Of a DNA stretch of 38,756 nucleotides, positions 16,225-25,252 are shown one piece after another. The position numbers and the translations under genes are program-made. The notes beneath the pieces were generated by a model. The model did not search any database and was not told where the DNA came from. It saw only the letters and a list, made by a program, of their open reading frames with translations. Source of the DNA: a virus; IMG/VR virus record IMGVR_UViG_3300017987_000186, positions 1 to 38,756 of that record, one strand, 5' to 3'. Each line of letters begins with the position of its first letter. Position 1 is the stretch's first letter.

Positions 16225-18158
16225 TCAAGCGTTTTGAACAAATCAAAGAATCTGTCCTTAATGAATTTGTTGGGGTACTTCTCCCTCATATCATAGAAGT
16301 CGGAAACAAGTTGCTTGACGTTTGGCGCAATAACAGTTCTTATGTTAAGGCGTTTTTTATCGTTGCTGCGAACGTTATCAATCAGTTGTTTTCTATCATT
16401 GAAAAAGCTGTGCAATTTGCAATTAAAGAGCCTAAAAAGGCGATGGATAAGCTTGTTTCAACCTTAGAAATTACCTGGGAAATCATTGTTGCCTCTTTTG
16501 ATTTGTTTATGGATGTTGTCTATAATCGCTTGCTTATGTTCATGTCAAACCTTGGCATTCTGATAGTTAGCTTTCCGATTGAATTTGTAAAGCAGATGTT
16601 TGTTGAGATCAAAAGGGTAGTGTCAACTAATCTCGATAATCTATGGTTAATCATTCAAAGAAAATTCATCTCTTTTCTGGGCGATAAAAGCAAACGAAAG
16701 ATACTTGATTTCTTTTCGCCCGGTGTTTCCATGTCGCTTGGCCCGCTTTTAAAGCATGCTGATGTGTTAGAAAAGAAAATTACTAACAAATTGAGAAAAA
16801 GCGGTGTAGGTGTTTACGAGTGGGGAAACGTTTTCAAAAAAACGCTTGTTGATGTCAAAAAAAATGCCGAAGAGCTTGGAAAAGCATTGGAGCATGTAAC
16901 GACGTATGGGTTATCTGACAAAGCTTCTGTTGATGCCTACAAAACAAAGATAAGCAATTTGACCGAACAGCTAAAGCAGAATTTTGCCGGCACGCCGATG
17001 GAGGCCGAAGCGTTTAAAATCAAGGAGCTTATCTCCCAAAACGCTTTTGATGATGCGCTTAAGAAGGTGGAAGAGTTAAAGCAAAAGTGGATCAAGAGTA
17101 TTGACGACATCGGCAAGAAGCAACTGGAGCTATCAGAGCAAAACAAGAATAACGTTATCGATCATGAAGCGCTTGCAGCGGCAGATATGAAGCGTAAGGA
17201 AGAAGCGCTACACAAGGAAATGCTTGAAACGGTGGATCAGCACGCGAAGCTTGCGGAATTGCGCGCACGGTCAAGCGAAGATACCGCATTGAAGCATGAA
17301 GCGGAACTTGCACAACTACAAGCTAAACATATGCGTGAGCTTGAATCTTACAAAGACATGAAGTTGATGCAGGCGCACTTCGATGAAATTCTTGCATTGC
17401 AGAAAGAAGAGAAAGAAAAGTTACTCGAAAAGCAGCAAATCGAAGTGTTCCATGGGTATCTATCCAATGCAAAAAATGTAACAGGCGGTGTCGCAAATCT
17501 CTTTACGCAATTAAGCGAAGTTGTCGGCAAAGAAAACAAAAAAATGTTCTTGGTTAACAAGGCTGTGAGCATGGCAACAGCAATTGTTAATGTTGCGCAA
17601 GGCGTTACAAAAGCACTTGGCCAAGGCGGTATCATGGGAATAGCTATGGGTGCCTTGGTTGCTGCCGCTGGTGCTATACAGGTAACAAAGATTGCTGCAC
17701 AGCAACCGCAAGGCTTCGCAGAAGGCGGTTTTGTCGCGCAAGGTACAGGCGAGAAGGCCGACAATGTCCCTGCCTGGCTATCACATGGTGAGTTTGTAAT
17801 CCCTGCTGAACGTGTGCGACAAGTCGGTGTTGGCTTCCTGGAGGGCATTAGGCAAGGCAGGAGTCCACTTGCAGCGGCATTGACCGGCAATGTGGGCGCG
17901 GCATTTAGAAATTTGCGTACAAGCTTGCCGGGCATTGCCGCTCCGGCGTTTGCTGGCGGGGGCTCTGTTAGCGCTCAGCCGACGATTAAAACAGACGGCG
18001 GCGAGAAGCAAACGGCGGATAAAAACATTAACATAATGAATATTTTAGAGCCCAATTTATTTGATCAATGGGCTACAACGCCAGCCGCGGAACAGGCGAT
18101 CTTGAACATGATTAGCGCTAATCCCTACGAATTTCAGGCTAGGATGAGCGGCACATGA
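16212..18158 (+). CDS. Tape measure protein, C-terminal portion (-1 frame)
   Basis: Reading one base back from the A6 run gives TSVLIKRFEQIKESVLNEFV and continues for 648 residues, for a full tape measure of about 1664. The first ATG or TTG with independent potential is the TTG at 16311, without a ribosome site. The content is typical of tape measure C-termini: long coiled coils (about 16850-17450 nt), the hydrophobic stretch GIMGIAMGALVAAAGAIQVT, and the hallmark GFAEGGFV...DNVPAWLSHGEFVIP. Either one A is missing (error or mutation), or the phage uses programmed frameshifting here. Confidence 0.8.
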   Translation, partial: TSVLIKRFEQIKESVLNEFVGVLLPHIIEVGNKLLDVWRNNSSYVKAFFIVAANVINQLFSIIEKAVQFAIKEPKKAMDKLVSTLEITWEIIVASFDLFMDVVYNRLLMFMSNLGILIVSFPIEFVKQMFVEIKRVVSTNLDNLWLIIQRKFISFLGDKSKRKILDFFSPGVSMSLGPLLKHADVLEKKITNKLRKSGVGVYEWGNVFKKTLVDVKKNAEELGKALEHVTTYGLSDKASVDAYKTKISNLTEQLKQNFAGTPMEAEAFKIKELISQNAFDDALKKVEELKQKWIKSIDDIGKKQLELSEQNKNNVIDHEALAAADMKRKEEALHKEMLETVDQHAKLAELRARSSEDTALKHEAELAQLQAKHMRELESYKDMKLMQAHFDEILALQKEEKEKLLEKQQIEVFHGYLSNAKNVTGGVANLFTQLSEVVGKENKKMFLVNKAVSMATAIVNVAQGVTKALGQGGIMGIAMGALVAAAGAIQVTKIAAQQPQGFAEGGFVAQGTGEKADNVPAWLSHGEFVIPAERVRQVGVGFLEGIRQGRSPLAAALTGNVGAAFRNLRTSLPGIAAPAFAGGGSVSAQPTIKTDGGEKQTADKNINIMNILEPNLFDQWATTPAAEQAILNMISANPYEFQARMSGT

Positions 18159-18790
18159 GTAATCTTGAAGCGTACAAATTAAGCTATGAAGATTACGACG
18201 TGTACCCCTGGTTTTATCGCTGTAATTGGGGTAAAGCGGTAAAAGTCAAAACGTTTTTTGAAACGGTTGTTGCAAGATCAAAAGATCATTACGAGCAACG
18301 ACGCCCTTTGTATCGATATCCACAACGAGAGGTGGAGGCGTCGTTTTTGATGACTGATACAGAGAATCAACGCATCGTAAACGACATAGCGTTTCTGCTC
18401 GGAAAGATTGTTTTGTTTCCGATCTATAGCGAGGTGATGCGACCAACGAATGTTCTGTACAATCAGGTTTATGTATACACCAACGATCCTTTCGAATATT
18501 ACTTCCATCTGAATTGTGCAAACGTTTACAACACGCAAAGGCTTATATTCTCTGATGAAGAGAGCGGTCTATACAACACGTACCTGCTTGACGACATCTT
18601 AGTTGACCGGATAGAAGTTAGCGCGTTGATAGGCGAAAACTATGCGAAAGAAAGCACTTGGATATGGCCGGCGGTGTTCGGGGTGATTGAAAAGCCGACG
18701 ATAAATCCAATTACCGATAATTGCAAAGAGATAATAATCAAATTCAAGGAAACGATTTTGCATGAAGATCCTGATGGATGGGTTTGGTAA
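18155..18790 (+). CDS. Tail tip structural protein (distal tail type)
   Basis: This 211-residue protein starts four bases before the tape measure stop. Its aromatic, beta-strand-rich sequence (YPWFYRCNWGKAVKVKTFFET, YRYPQREVEASFLM) and its place between tape measure and Fe-S hub suit a distal tail or lambda gpM-like subunit. No motif gives a precise family. It looks related in general plan to the next gene, and both may be tip ring proteins. Confidence 0.5.
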   Translation: MSNLEAYKLSYEDYDVYPWFYRCNWGKAVKVKTFFETVVARSKDHYEQRRPLYRYPQREVEASFLMTDTENQRIVNDIAFLLGKIVLFPIYSEVMRPTNVLYNQVYVYTNDPFEYYFHLNCANVYNTQRLIFSDEESGLYNTYLLDDILVDRIEVSALIGENYAKESTWIWPAVFGVIEKPTINPITDNCKEIIIKFKETILHEDPDGWVW

Positions 18791-19419
18791 TGGCAGATGA
18801 CAAAACAGGACTCGGAACGCATAGTGATATATTCGAATACAAGCCAAACTGGGCGCAAGCTCAAGATTTTAGTTTCCATGTCGCGCATAAAATTTTTGGG
18901 TTTCCAGGCACTATTCACAAAATGTTTAATTTTGACAGTGGCGGCGTATCTCCGGTTGTAATGAAGTTCGGCTATTCTGCGATGGAAAAAGAAGACGAAT
19001 TTAATTTGCTGTCGTTTTTTGCAGACAGCAACGGTAGACATGAGGCGTTTTGGTGTCCGTCATTTTCAAATGATTTTTCGTTAGTTTCCAATGCTTCATT
19101 AGGTGCGACCTATTTAGAAGTTGCCCCTAATCATTTTTTCGATGAAACGCTTGGCACGAATAACGAGAGAATCTATATCGAAAAAACAAACGGGGATGTG
19201 ATCACACGCCAAATAACCGACGCGGACGATGTCGGCGATGTGACGAGGTTAGACCTGGACACCGTTCTTGCCGCTGCGCTTGATATATCGGATGTATTGC
19301 TTTTTAGTCGAATGTATCTTGTGAGGTTTGGCGATGATCGTTTTGATATCAAATCAATAAATCATCACGTCGGCGATGTAACACTAAATTTTGTCGAATG
19401 CAATAGAGAGATGGATTAA
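18790..19419 (+). CDS. Tail tip structural protein, distal tail-like
   Basis: The ATG at 18790 shares a base with the preceding stop (TAATG), giving 209 residues. The first half has the phrase PVVMKFGYSAMEKEDEFNLLSFF and the pattern HEAFWCPSF. The second half is a beta domain ending LVRFGDDRFDIKSINHHVGDVTLNFVE. That beta region resembles the strand arrangement of proteins that precede DUF2163 hub genes in gene transfer agents and related phages. I infer a distal-tail or hub-adjacent role. Confidence 0.5.
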   Translation: MADDKTGLGTHSDIFEYKPNWAQAQDFSFHVAHKIFGFPGTIHKMFNFDSGGVSPVVMKFGYSAMEKEDEFNLLSFFADSNGRHEAFWCPSFSNDFSLVSNASLGATYLEVAPNHFFDETLGTNNERIYIEKTNGDVITRQITDADDVGDVTRLDLDTVLAAALDISDVLLFSRMYLVRFGDDRFDIKSINHHVGDVTLNFVECNREMD

Positions 19420-20261
19420 TGGGTGATTTGCTCGTAAAAATGCAGGAAATTCAATGCGAAGCGATGGCCGAGATATATGATTTTTGGGTATATCAAGAAA
19501 ACGGCATCGGATATGAAGGCATTTTTGAGCAGCACGAGCGATTGACATCTTTTTCAGAGCCAATCACATATGGTGGATATGTATACCAACCGACAACGAT
19601 AAAACGCACACAGGTAAAGCAGGATGACGGCTTCAAAGATCAATCAATCACGGTGTCTGCAAACTTAACTCCACTTTTCAGCTCCTACATTGCCAATTAC
19701 CCCGTAATGCCAATCAATGTTCTAATCAGAAAAGTGCTTGTTTCTGATCCGAACAATTTTGTAATTACTATTCTCAGGGGGAGAGTAAAAGCATTCTCTT
19801 TGAAAGATCAGCAAGTCAGCGTGCAATGTATCGGCGGGAGTTCAATTTTTGGACGCAAATGTCCACCATATATATATCAGAGCTATTGCAATCATCAGTT
19901 ATTCGATGACAGGTGCGGCGTCGACGCTAATAGTTATTATCGCGAGCTATCCAAAAATGACAATTCGTGGAATGGATCAGAATTAACTAATGCTGATTTA
20001 GCTGGGGATGCCGCCGGGTATTGGACCGGAGGTCAAATTTTCGATGACGGATTGCTAGACAAACGCATTGTTACGTATCACAGCGGGAGTATGCTTCGAG
20101 TTAACGTTCCTTTCCCGTATGCTGATTCTGGTTGGTATATCGTTGTCGCCGGGTGCGATAAGTCCCCGGCGACTTGCAAAACGAAGTTTAACAATTTTGA
20201 CAACTTCCTTGGGTTTCCTTATATCCCCAATAATAACCCGGTTGTGTTTGGATTAAAATGA
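19419..20261 (+). CDS. Baseplate hub protein with predicted Fe-S site (DUF2163/BR0599, gpL-like)
   Basis: This 280-residue protein matches the DUF2163/BR0599 family: an N-terminal beta region, then a C-terminal cysteine domain. Cysteines at 157 and 166 (YCNHQLFDDRCGVD) and at 246 and 253 (GCDKSPATCKTKFNN) correspond to the four ligands of the iron-sulfur cluster known in lambda gpL and in the gene transfer agent hub. The family ending NFLGFPYIPNNNP is present. It probably forms the hub between tail tube and central tip protein. Confidence 0.85.
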   Translation: MGDLLVKMQEIQCEAMAEIYDFWVYQENGIGYEGIFEQHERLTSFSEPITYGGYVYQPTTIKRTQVKQDDGFKDQSITVSANLTPLFSSYIANYPVMPINVLIRKVLVSDPNNFVITILRGRVKAFSLKDQQVSVQCIGGSSIFGRKCPPYIYQSYCNHQLFDDRCGVDANSYYRELSKNDNSWNGSELTNADLAGDAAGYWTGGQIFDDGLLDKRIVTYHSGSMLRVNVPFPYADSGWYIVVAGCDKSPATCKTKFNNFDNFLGFPYIPNNNPVVFGLK

Positions 20262-20740
20262 CACCATATTTTGCCATACCAGAAAACAAAAGCCGCTACG
20301 AAAAAATCCTGCGCAGCTGGATTGGAACTCCGTATAGGCATGCTACCGTGCTAAAAGGCAGGGCGGCGGATTGCGTGTTGTTTGTTGCGGCAACATTGGT
20401 TGAACTTGGCGTTTTGCCGCAGTTGCCGAATATGGGCTACTACTGGCGAGACTGGCCGGTGCACGGAAGAGAAGAATTCCTACTTAAAAGTATCGACACC
20501 TACCGAAAAGATTTGATCGATGGTTTGTTTTTGGAACGTTTTGAGGCCGACGAAAAGGAAGTGATTTGGGGCGATTGGATGATTTTCAAAATGTTTACAA
20601 AATTTTCAAATCATAGTGTTGTATATCTCGACGACAACCAAATTTTACACGCGGTTGTTAACGATAAAGTCCGCATTGAGCAGTATAGCAAAGGCTATAG
20701 AAACAGGCACACATACACGTATAGGCTACACCTAAAATGA
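20258..20740 (+). CDS. NlpC/P60 tail peptidase, gpK-like
   Basis: The 160-residue protein has the NlpC/P60 papain-like core. The catalytic cysteine is in GRAADCVLFV (Cys39), the histidine in FSNHSVVYLDD (His119), and a third polar residue probably in ILHAVV (His131). Such enzymes sit at the tail tip and cut peptidoglycan peptides during DNA entry. In lambda this corresponds to gpK. It overlaps the hub gene by four bases and the next gene by an ATGA. No signal peptide is present, so it is a virion component and not a free endolysin. Confidence 0.88.
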   Translation: MTPYFAIPENKSRYEKILRSWIGTPYRHATVLKGRAADCVLFVAATLVELGVLPQLPNMGYYWRDWPVHGREEFLLKSIDTYRKDLIDGLFLERFEADEKEVIWGDWMIFKMFTKFSNHSVVYLDDNQILHAVVNDKVRIEQYSKGYRNRHTYTYRLHLK

Positions 20741-23133
20741 TCGTTGATGTTCTATTGACAACTCTATTGTATACGTTCGCGGCGGTGATCTATCATCAAA
20801 GCGTTTTCGTTTATCATGCTGGCATTGTTTCTCTCATTGTGTTAGGCGTTACCGTAGCGCTCACGGTTGCAATGACCGCATACATGATGATGTCGCAAGG
20901 ATCGCAGGGCGCGGCACATCAAGACGATGCGGCGCCGGCCACGATGGACAGCCTAAACATGACACAAGTCCGCGAGGGTACAACCGTAGCGCTCACATAC
21001 GGCACGGTCAAGTTAGCCGGTAACCTAATATGGTACGGCAATTTTCGCAGCAAAGCGCAGTATCAAGAGTCCAGCATGGGCGGCGGTAAAGGCATGGGCG
21101 GCGGTGGCGGTGGCGGGACGCAACGCTATATATCAGGATACAAATACTACATCGACGCCTGGCAAGCGATTTGCCATGGTAAGGTGAGTCTTGAAACAAC
21201 CTATGTTGCAGACAAAGAACGAACCGTTTCGGCTAATTCGACGACGTGGAACGATGGAACGATGGACACCTACTCAGACCGACCAGGCGATAACGCCAAT
21301 AGGCTGTTAGGTGTAGCTCATATTTTCTGGTACAAATGGTACCTCGGGAAAAACAAAACGTACATGCCGACAGTGCATTATGTCGTGCAGAAAGAGCTAG
21401 ACGACACCGTCATTACAAACGCAAATCACGCCGACGGCAGCAGCAATCCGGCAGCAATAATATATGACCTGATGGTTAATCACAGCGGTTTTCTATCAGA
21501 TGATTTAGATATTGATGAGGCGTCGTTTCAGGCGGCGGCGGATTATTGGGAGGACAGGGATTACGGGCTTAATCTTGTGTTTAACAGCCAGATGGATTTT
21601 GCTCAGATGGTGCGCAAGGTGTTGGGATACGTCGACGGCATATTGTATCAGGATTTAGAGGGACAATGGAAATTAAACCCTTATGATCCCACGGCTACGG
21701 GCACGGTGACGCTTTCCAAAAGTGATTTTCTTGATTTCAAGATGGCCAGACCATCTTATGAAGGCACACCCAACGTCTTTATCGGCAACTACACCGATAA
21801 AGACATGGACTATACACGCCGATCTGTAGCGTGGCGCAACGACGCGAACGTTGCCTTTGTAGGCGAAAAGCGCAAGACGATAGATTTGTCAGGATTTCAC
21901 AATCTGACCATCGCCTCAAAACGCATCGCAGAAATAGGAAAACGTTTGAGCTACCCGGCTGCAAGTATTGAATTTACTACAAATTTAGGGTTTCATAGTT
22001 TGGAGTTGGGCGATGTTATTGGTGTCAGCCACTCCGATTATGGCATTGTTTCGATGGCTTTTCGTGTCGTATCGGTGAGCCTGGAGGAGATCGATAAAAA
22101 TCAGCTTAAATTTAAAGCCATCCAGCAGGTTGAAGCGATGTTTGACGACGAGCACTGGACCAGCGGCGGTAGCGCTGGAAGCGGTATAAATACAGTCGTT
22201 ACACCGTTTGTCAACCAACGGTTATTTGAGTTGCCGTTTTCGCGTTCGTGGGGGCATGACCCGGCCTTTTTGGTGCTTGCCGCGAGAATCGGAGAAGAAA
22301 CCGGCTTAAGTTTGATGTTCTCTTACGACAATGTTGATTACAACCTTGTTGATAATTTTAGCGGTTTTTCTCAGCACGGAACACTTGATGAGGCGTACCC
22401 GATAGACACTAAAACGATCGATGATGAAAATGGAATTTTGTACACTCCGACAAGGGAAGACCCTGAATTTGCAACGATTTCAAGGTCTGAACTGTTTGCC
22501 ACATCCCGCGTTATCATCATAAATGATGAAATGATGACGTTTCAGACCGTGACGCCGGAGGGGGATGACGCATATAGGTTGACAGGTATTATTCGTAATC
22601 GATTGCACACGCCACGGCAGGCGCACTCTGTTGACGATGATGTGTGGATTACAAATATTAGCATGCAAAACATTTTGCCGGCGGTCAAATCTGGCGATTT
22701 CTACGTAAAATTTGTGCCGTACATGTTGGAGACTGAGGGGGAAGCCGCATCGGCAACCGCCATACATGTTACAACGGAGTGGAAAGGCAAGACGCCGTGG
22801 GGCGCTGGTAGATTGGTTGGTGTTCGAACCGGGACAAGTTTAGCCTTAACGATTTGGCCATATACGCAGGATTACAGCGGATCGGGAACAGAGCCGGAAG
22901 ACTCGTACACCGATCAAGGACCAGAATTTCCGCATGAAGGCGATTTTGAATTGGTCTACGGCAGCACAACCGAGTACACAGAATTGACACAGAAAACAAT
23001 AACGATACCGGTAGGCGCTACAACGGTGGTTGTAAAAATGCGCAATTACGGAATGTTGAGCAGGTCATTGACGCTCAGCGTCGGTGCCGGTGACGGTACA
23101 TATATAGCAAATCAGGACGTGACACATGCCTAG
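20737..23133 (+). CDS. Central tail tip / host specificity protein, gpJ-like
   Basis: This 798-residue protein begins with two hydrophobic segments (about 5-25 and 29-54), as in lambda gpI/gpJ-type and GTA megatron N-termini. It then shows the conserved tip motif VREGTTVALTYGTVKLAGNLIWYGN (residues about 77-100) and a glycine run (GMGGGGGGG, about 118-127). The body is beta-rich, with a fibronectin- or receptor-domain-like C-terminus (YTELTQKTITIPVGATTVVVKM). It completes the L-K-J style tip module and probably sets receptor binding. Confidence 0.82.
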   Translation: MIVDVLLTTLLYTFAAVIYHQSVFVYHAGIVSLIVLGVTVALTVAMTAYMMMSQGSQGAAHQDDAAPATMDSLNMTQVREGTTVALTYGTVKLAGNLIWYGNFRSKAQYQESSMGGGKGMGGGGGGGTQRYISGYKYYIDAWQAICHGKVSLETTYVADKERTVSANSTTWNDGTMDTYSDRPGDNANRLLGVAHIFWYKWYLGKNKTYMPTVHYVVQKELDDTVITNANHADGSSNPAAIIYDLMVNHSGFLSDDLDIDEASFQAAADYWEDRDYGLNLVFNSQMDFAQMVRKVLGYVDGILYQDLEGQWKLNPYDPTATGTVTLSKSDFLDFKMARPSYEGTPNVFIGNYTDKDMDYTRRSVAWRNDANVAFVGEKRKTIDLSGFHNLTIASKRIAEIGKRLSYPAASIEFTTNLGFHSLELGDVIGVSHSDYGIVSMAFRVVSVSLEEIDKNQLKFKAIQQVEAMFDDEHWTSGGSAGSGINTVVTPFVNQRLFELPFSRSWGHDPAFLVLAARIGEETGLSLMFSYDNVDYNLVDNFSGFSQHGTLDEAYPIDTKTIDDENGILYTPTREDPEFATISRSELFATSRVIIINDEMMTFQTVTPEGDDAYRLTGIIRNRLHTPRQAHSVDDDVWITNISMQNILPAVKSGDFYVKFVPYMLETEGEAASATAIHVTTEWKGKTPWGAGRLVGVRTGTSLALTIWPYTQDYSGSGTEPEDSYTDQGPEFPHEGDFELVYGSTTEYTELTQKTITIPVGATTVVVKMRNYGMLSRSLTLSVGAGDGTYIANQDVTHA

Positions 23134-23890
23134 AAAATTAGCGAGCGAAAAAAGATTGAAGGCCGTAGAGCTAGACGACGAAGGCCGAAGCGCATGGTTT
23201 AAATATAAGTTCGAACGGTTTATGAAAAAAATCGAGGTCGACAAGCAGGCCAAGTCTGTGTCGAAGGCGATTTTGACATCAGGCATTGAAACGCTTGGAT
23301 ACAGTCTACAGGGTTGGGATGCCGTGCTTGACACCGATTTGGAATTGATCGATGAAAAAGTTGGTGGCCCGTTTTCGTCTACGTATGATATTGGCGATAA
23401 CCGAACAACCGTTACCGATAATAGCACAACGCAGGCAGACCCGGACGCCATAACAGCGCAGACGCTAACAGACAATAGCGGAGGTACGCCGAGCGATACT
23501 ATAGCCGCGTTGGTCATTGACCCTGCTGCGTACACGTCGGCAACCATGACCGACAGCAGCGGCGGCACGCCCGGGTTAACAATCGGCGCCGTGTCCGGCA
23601 GTGGCGCAGATACGGCGATCAATGATAATTTTGCCAGCACAGGTGATCAAATAAACAAATTGATTGTCGACATCGGCGCGATCCGTACGGAACTAAACGC
23701 GGAAGATGACAACCTAAACACAATAAATGCTTCGCTGGTAGACGAAATCAACAAACTAAAGACGGATTTGACATCCGTGAGAACGGCGCTTGTAGGCGTG
23801 ATTGACTACGCCGACGCACTTAAAGCAACGGTAAACGCCTTGCAGGGCAAACTGAGAGAAACGAACGGCTGTGGAATTTTTGACGATTAA
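23126..23890 (+). CDS. Tail fibre or tip-associated structural protein with repeats
   Basis: This 254-residue protein follows the tip gene, overlapping it by eight bases, with AGGA upstream of the ATG. After a helical N-terminus (1-60) it has two copies of a TLTDNSGGTPSDTIAAL-like motif (about 112-128 and 140-156). A heptad-rich helix follows (DQINKLIVDIGAIRTELN...INKLKTDLTSVRTAL). The TDNSGGT repeats followed by a coiled coil are common in phage fibre-attachment proteins. It is the last clearly structural gene before the cargo block. Confidence 0.6.
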   Translation: MPRKLASEKRLKAVELDDEGRSAWFKYKFERFMKKIEVDKQAKSVSKAILTSGIETLGYSLQGWDAVLDTDLELIDEKVGGPFSSTYDIGDNRTTVTDNSTTQADPDAITAQTLTDNSGGTPSDTIAALVIDPAAYTSATMTDSSGGTPGLTIGAVSGSGADTAINDNFASTGDQINKLIVDIGAIRTELNAEDDNLNTINASLVDEINKLKTDLTSVRTALVGVIDYADALKATVNALQGKLRETNGCGIFDD

Positions 23891-23898
23891 TCGGGAAG

Positions 23899-23916
23899 TG
23901 TTCGAACGTTCGAACA
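23899..23916. repeat. Palindrome TGTTCGAACGTTCGAACA, copy 3
   Basis: An 18-base perfect palindrome lies between the structural gene ending at 23890 and the ribosome site (GGAGG) of the next gene. It marks the left edge of the kinase-caspase cargo block. It shares the core found at 4539 and 13132. Confidence 0.88.
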
Positions 23917-23928
23917 GTGGAGGTAGAC

Positions 23929-24684
23929 ATGGGAAAGAACGAAAAAGATTTGCTGGATAAAACAGCGGACATGTGGCGAGAGCCTGTCAAGGGCGTGTTC
24001 GATATCATCGAACGCATAAATATGTTGATAGCGTTTTTCGGTGACAAATGGCCGAAGATACAAGGGATGATCGATTGGGTCAAGACGGTTTGGCCTGAGC
24101 TGTTAGCCTTGAAAGACAAGGTAATCGTTATCTGGACCAAGATCCTTTATTTCATTAAGGAGGTGTTTCGCCAGCTTGAACCGGGCATCTACAGCAAGGT
24201 TGTTGCGGAGTTAAAGGAAAAAGACAAGTGGCCGAAAGATCCGAGATCGTTTCCATTTTTTGAGTTTTTCACTAATCCAGAAATCATAAACGGAGCCGTA
24301 ACAATCCTTGTGAGCGTGTTTAATGGTATCGCTTCGTTGTTCGGTGGTGGTGATAAATCCAGCACACCTAAAGGAGTAGCGCGCGATTCTAAAGGCGTTT
24401 TGGCGACGTTGCAAAGCATCGAGTCGGCAATTGGATTGCTGCCTGATCTGTTGGCTAAGTCCAAGGAGCGTGGGGATAAGAGCATTGATGAGCTTATCGC
24501 GTTTATGGAGAAAAACTTTCTTAAGGATGACGGCCTGAAAACGGTAATCAACGAAGCGGTGGGTGATGCGGTAGAAGTTGGAGTTGCCGCTGGCATGGAA
24601 GACGCTTTCCATCGCGGCAGATTTGAATCCACATCTGAGTGGGTGCCTAACGAAAACGGGCACGAGGACGATGAGGACGAGTAA
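23929..24684 (+). CDS. Unknown protein at head of cargo block
   Basis: I chose the ATG at 23929 because GGAGG stands five bases before it; this gives 251 residues. The protein is mainly helical. Trp- and Ile-rich amphipathic segments (about 35-75: WPKIQGMIDWVKTVWPELLA, IWTKILYFIKEVF) may lie on a membrane. A short hydrophobic run (INGAVTILVSVFNGIASLFGGG, about 120-141) is followed by a helical half with KSIDELIAFMEKNF. The tail is very acidic (NGHEDDEDE). I do not recognise a family. Its position suggests co-expression with the signalling genes. Confidence 0.55.
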   Translation: MGKNEKDLLDKTADMWREPVKGVFDIIERINMLIAFFGDKWPKIQGMIDWVKTVWPELLALKDKVIVIWTKILYFIKEVFRQLEPGIYSKVVAELKEKDKWPKDPRSFPFFEFFTNPEIINGAVTILVSVFNGIASLFGGGDKSSTPKGVARDSKGVLATLQSIESAIGLLPDLLAKSKERGDKSIDELIAFMEKNFLKDDGLKTVINEAVGDAVEVGVAAGMEDAFHRGRFESTSEWVPNENGHEDDEDE

Positions 24685-24686
24685 AA

Positions 24687-24878
24687 ATGATGTCTCCTCG
24701 ACAGTTTGTCAAAGCGGTCAAGATTGACCGCAGATACAAAAAAGAAGATCGGAAATGGTTAGAAAGCAGACCTACGCCGGAAGAGACGCAGGCGATAATA
24801 GAATTAGCGTTATCGATAAGGAAAGAGGACGATGAGCGACGAAACAGAACTCTCGTTAATGGAAACCGAAAAGCCTGA
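24687..24878 (+). CDS. Small basic unknown protein
   Basis: This 63-residue charged protein (MMSPRQFVKAVKIDRRYKKE...) starts three bases after the preceding stop with GAGGA upstream. It overlaps the next gene by 47 bases. No domain is recognised. The overlap at both ends argues that it is translated as part of the operon. Confidence 0.5.
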   Translation: MMSPRQFVKAVKIDRRYKKEDRKWLESRPTPEETQAIIELALSIRKEDDERRNRTLVNGNRKA

Positions 24879-25251
24879 AGCGGAACAACAAAAATCTGAT
24901 GAAGAGCAAGAATGCTCTATCCAAGATAAAGCTAAAGTGGCGTTTGTCCGTTTAGCTGAAAGCTACCCTACACCGGACGATGAGGACGATGAGGACAACG
25001 AAAGCCGGTTAAGCGGCGTGCTTGACTTTTTGGAAAGCGCTTACTATATCCTTGAAATTATCTCGCATCTATCGTCAATGTCTTTAGGGGTAGCGGTGAC
25101 GTGTCTTTTTATCCCAAACATGCCCAAAGGGCTGATAACATTTTTCATCTTGATCCTGTTTGCCGCATACATATTTTCGCAAAAATGTGTGTTTATCGTT
25201 TTCAAACAAAACCGTTCTACCGATTACACTGTAGTAAATCCGGGCATGTAA
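24832..25251 (+). CDS. Small membrane protein with acidic N-terminus
   Basis: The ATG has AGAGGACG upstream. Residues 1-63 are strongly acidic (Glu/Asp runs such as PDDEDDEDNE). Residues 66-125 contain two hydrophobic segments: YYILEIISHLSSMSLGVAVT into CLFIPN, and GLITFFILILFAAYIF. The short C-terminus is polar. This could be a holin-like protein or a membrane effector or anchor of the kinase-caspase system, since it lies two genes upstream of them. No family is recognised. Confidence 0.6.
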   Translation: MSDETELSLMETEKPEAEQQKSDEEQECSIQDKAKVAFVRLAESYPTPDDEDDEDNESRLSGVLDFLESAYYILEIISHLSSMSLGVAVTCLFIPNMPKGLITFFILILFAAYIFSQKCVFIVFKQNRSTDYTVVNPGM

Positions 25252-25252
25252 G

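Noticed and set aside
16212-16311. Intein or intron splitting the tape measure gene
   Set aside because: The continuing frame starts at the same A-run with no intervening sequence, so a one-base shift explains the break.
20258-20740. NlpC/P60 gene as the lysis endolysin
   Set aside because: Position between Fe-S hub and tip protein and overlap with both match the gpK tail peptidase.
18155-23133. Gene transfer agent remnant
   Set aside because: The tip module resembles a gene transfer agent, but terminase, maturation, par and regulatory genes indicate a complete phage-plasmid.
23929-24684. Bacterial gasdermin as target of the caspase
   Set aside because: Length is similar, but the protein is mainly helical with no N-terminal cysteine or gasdermin-like beta pattern.
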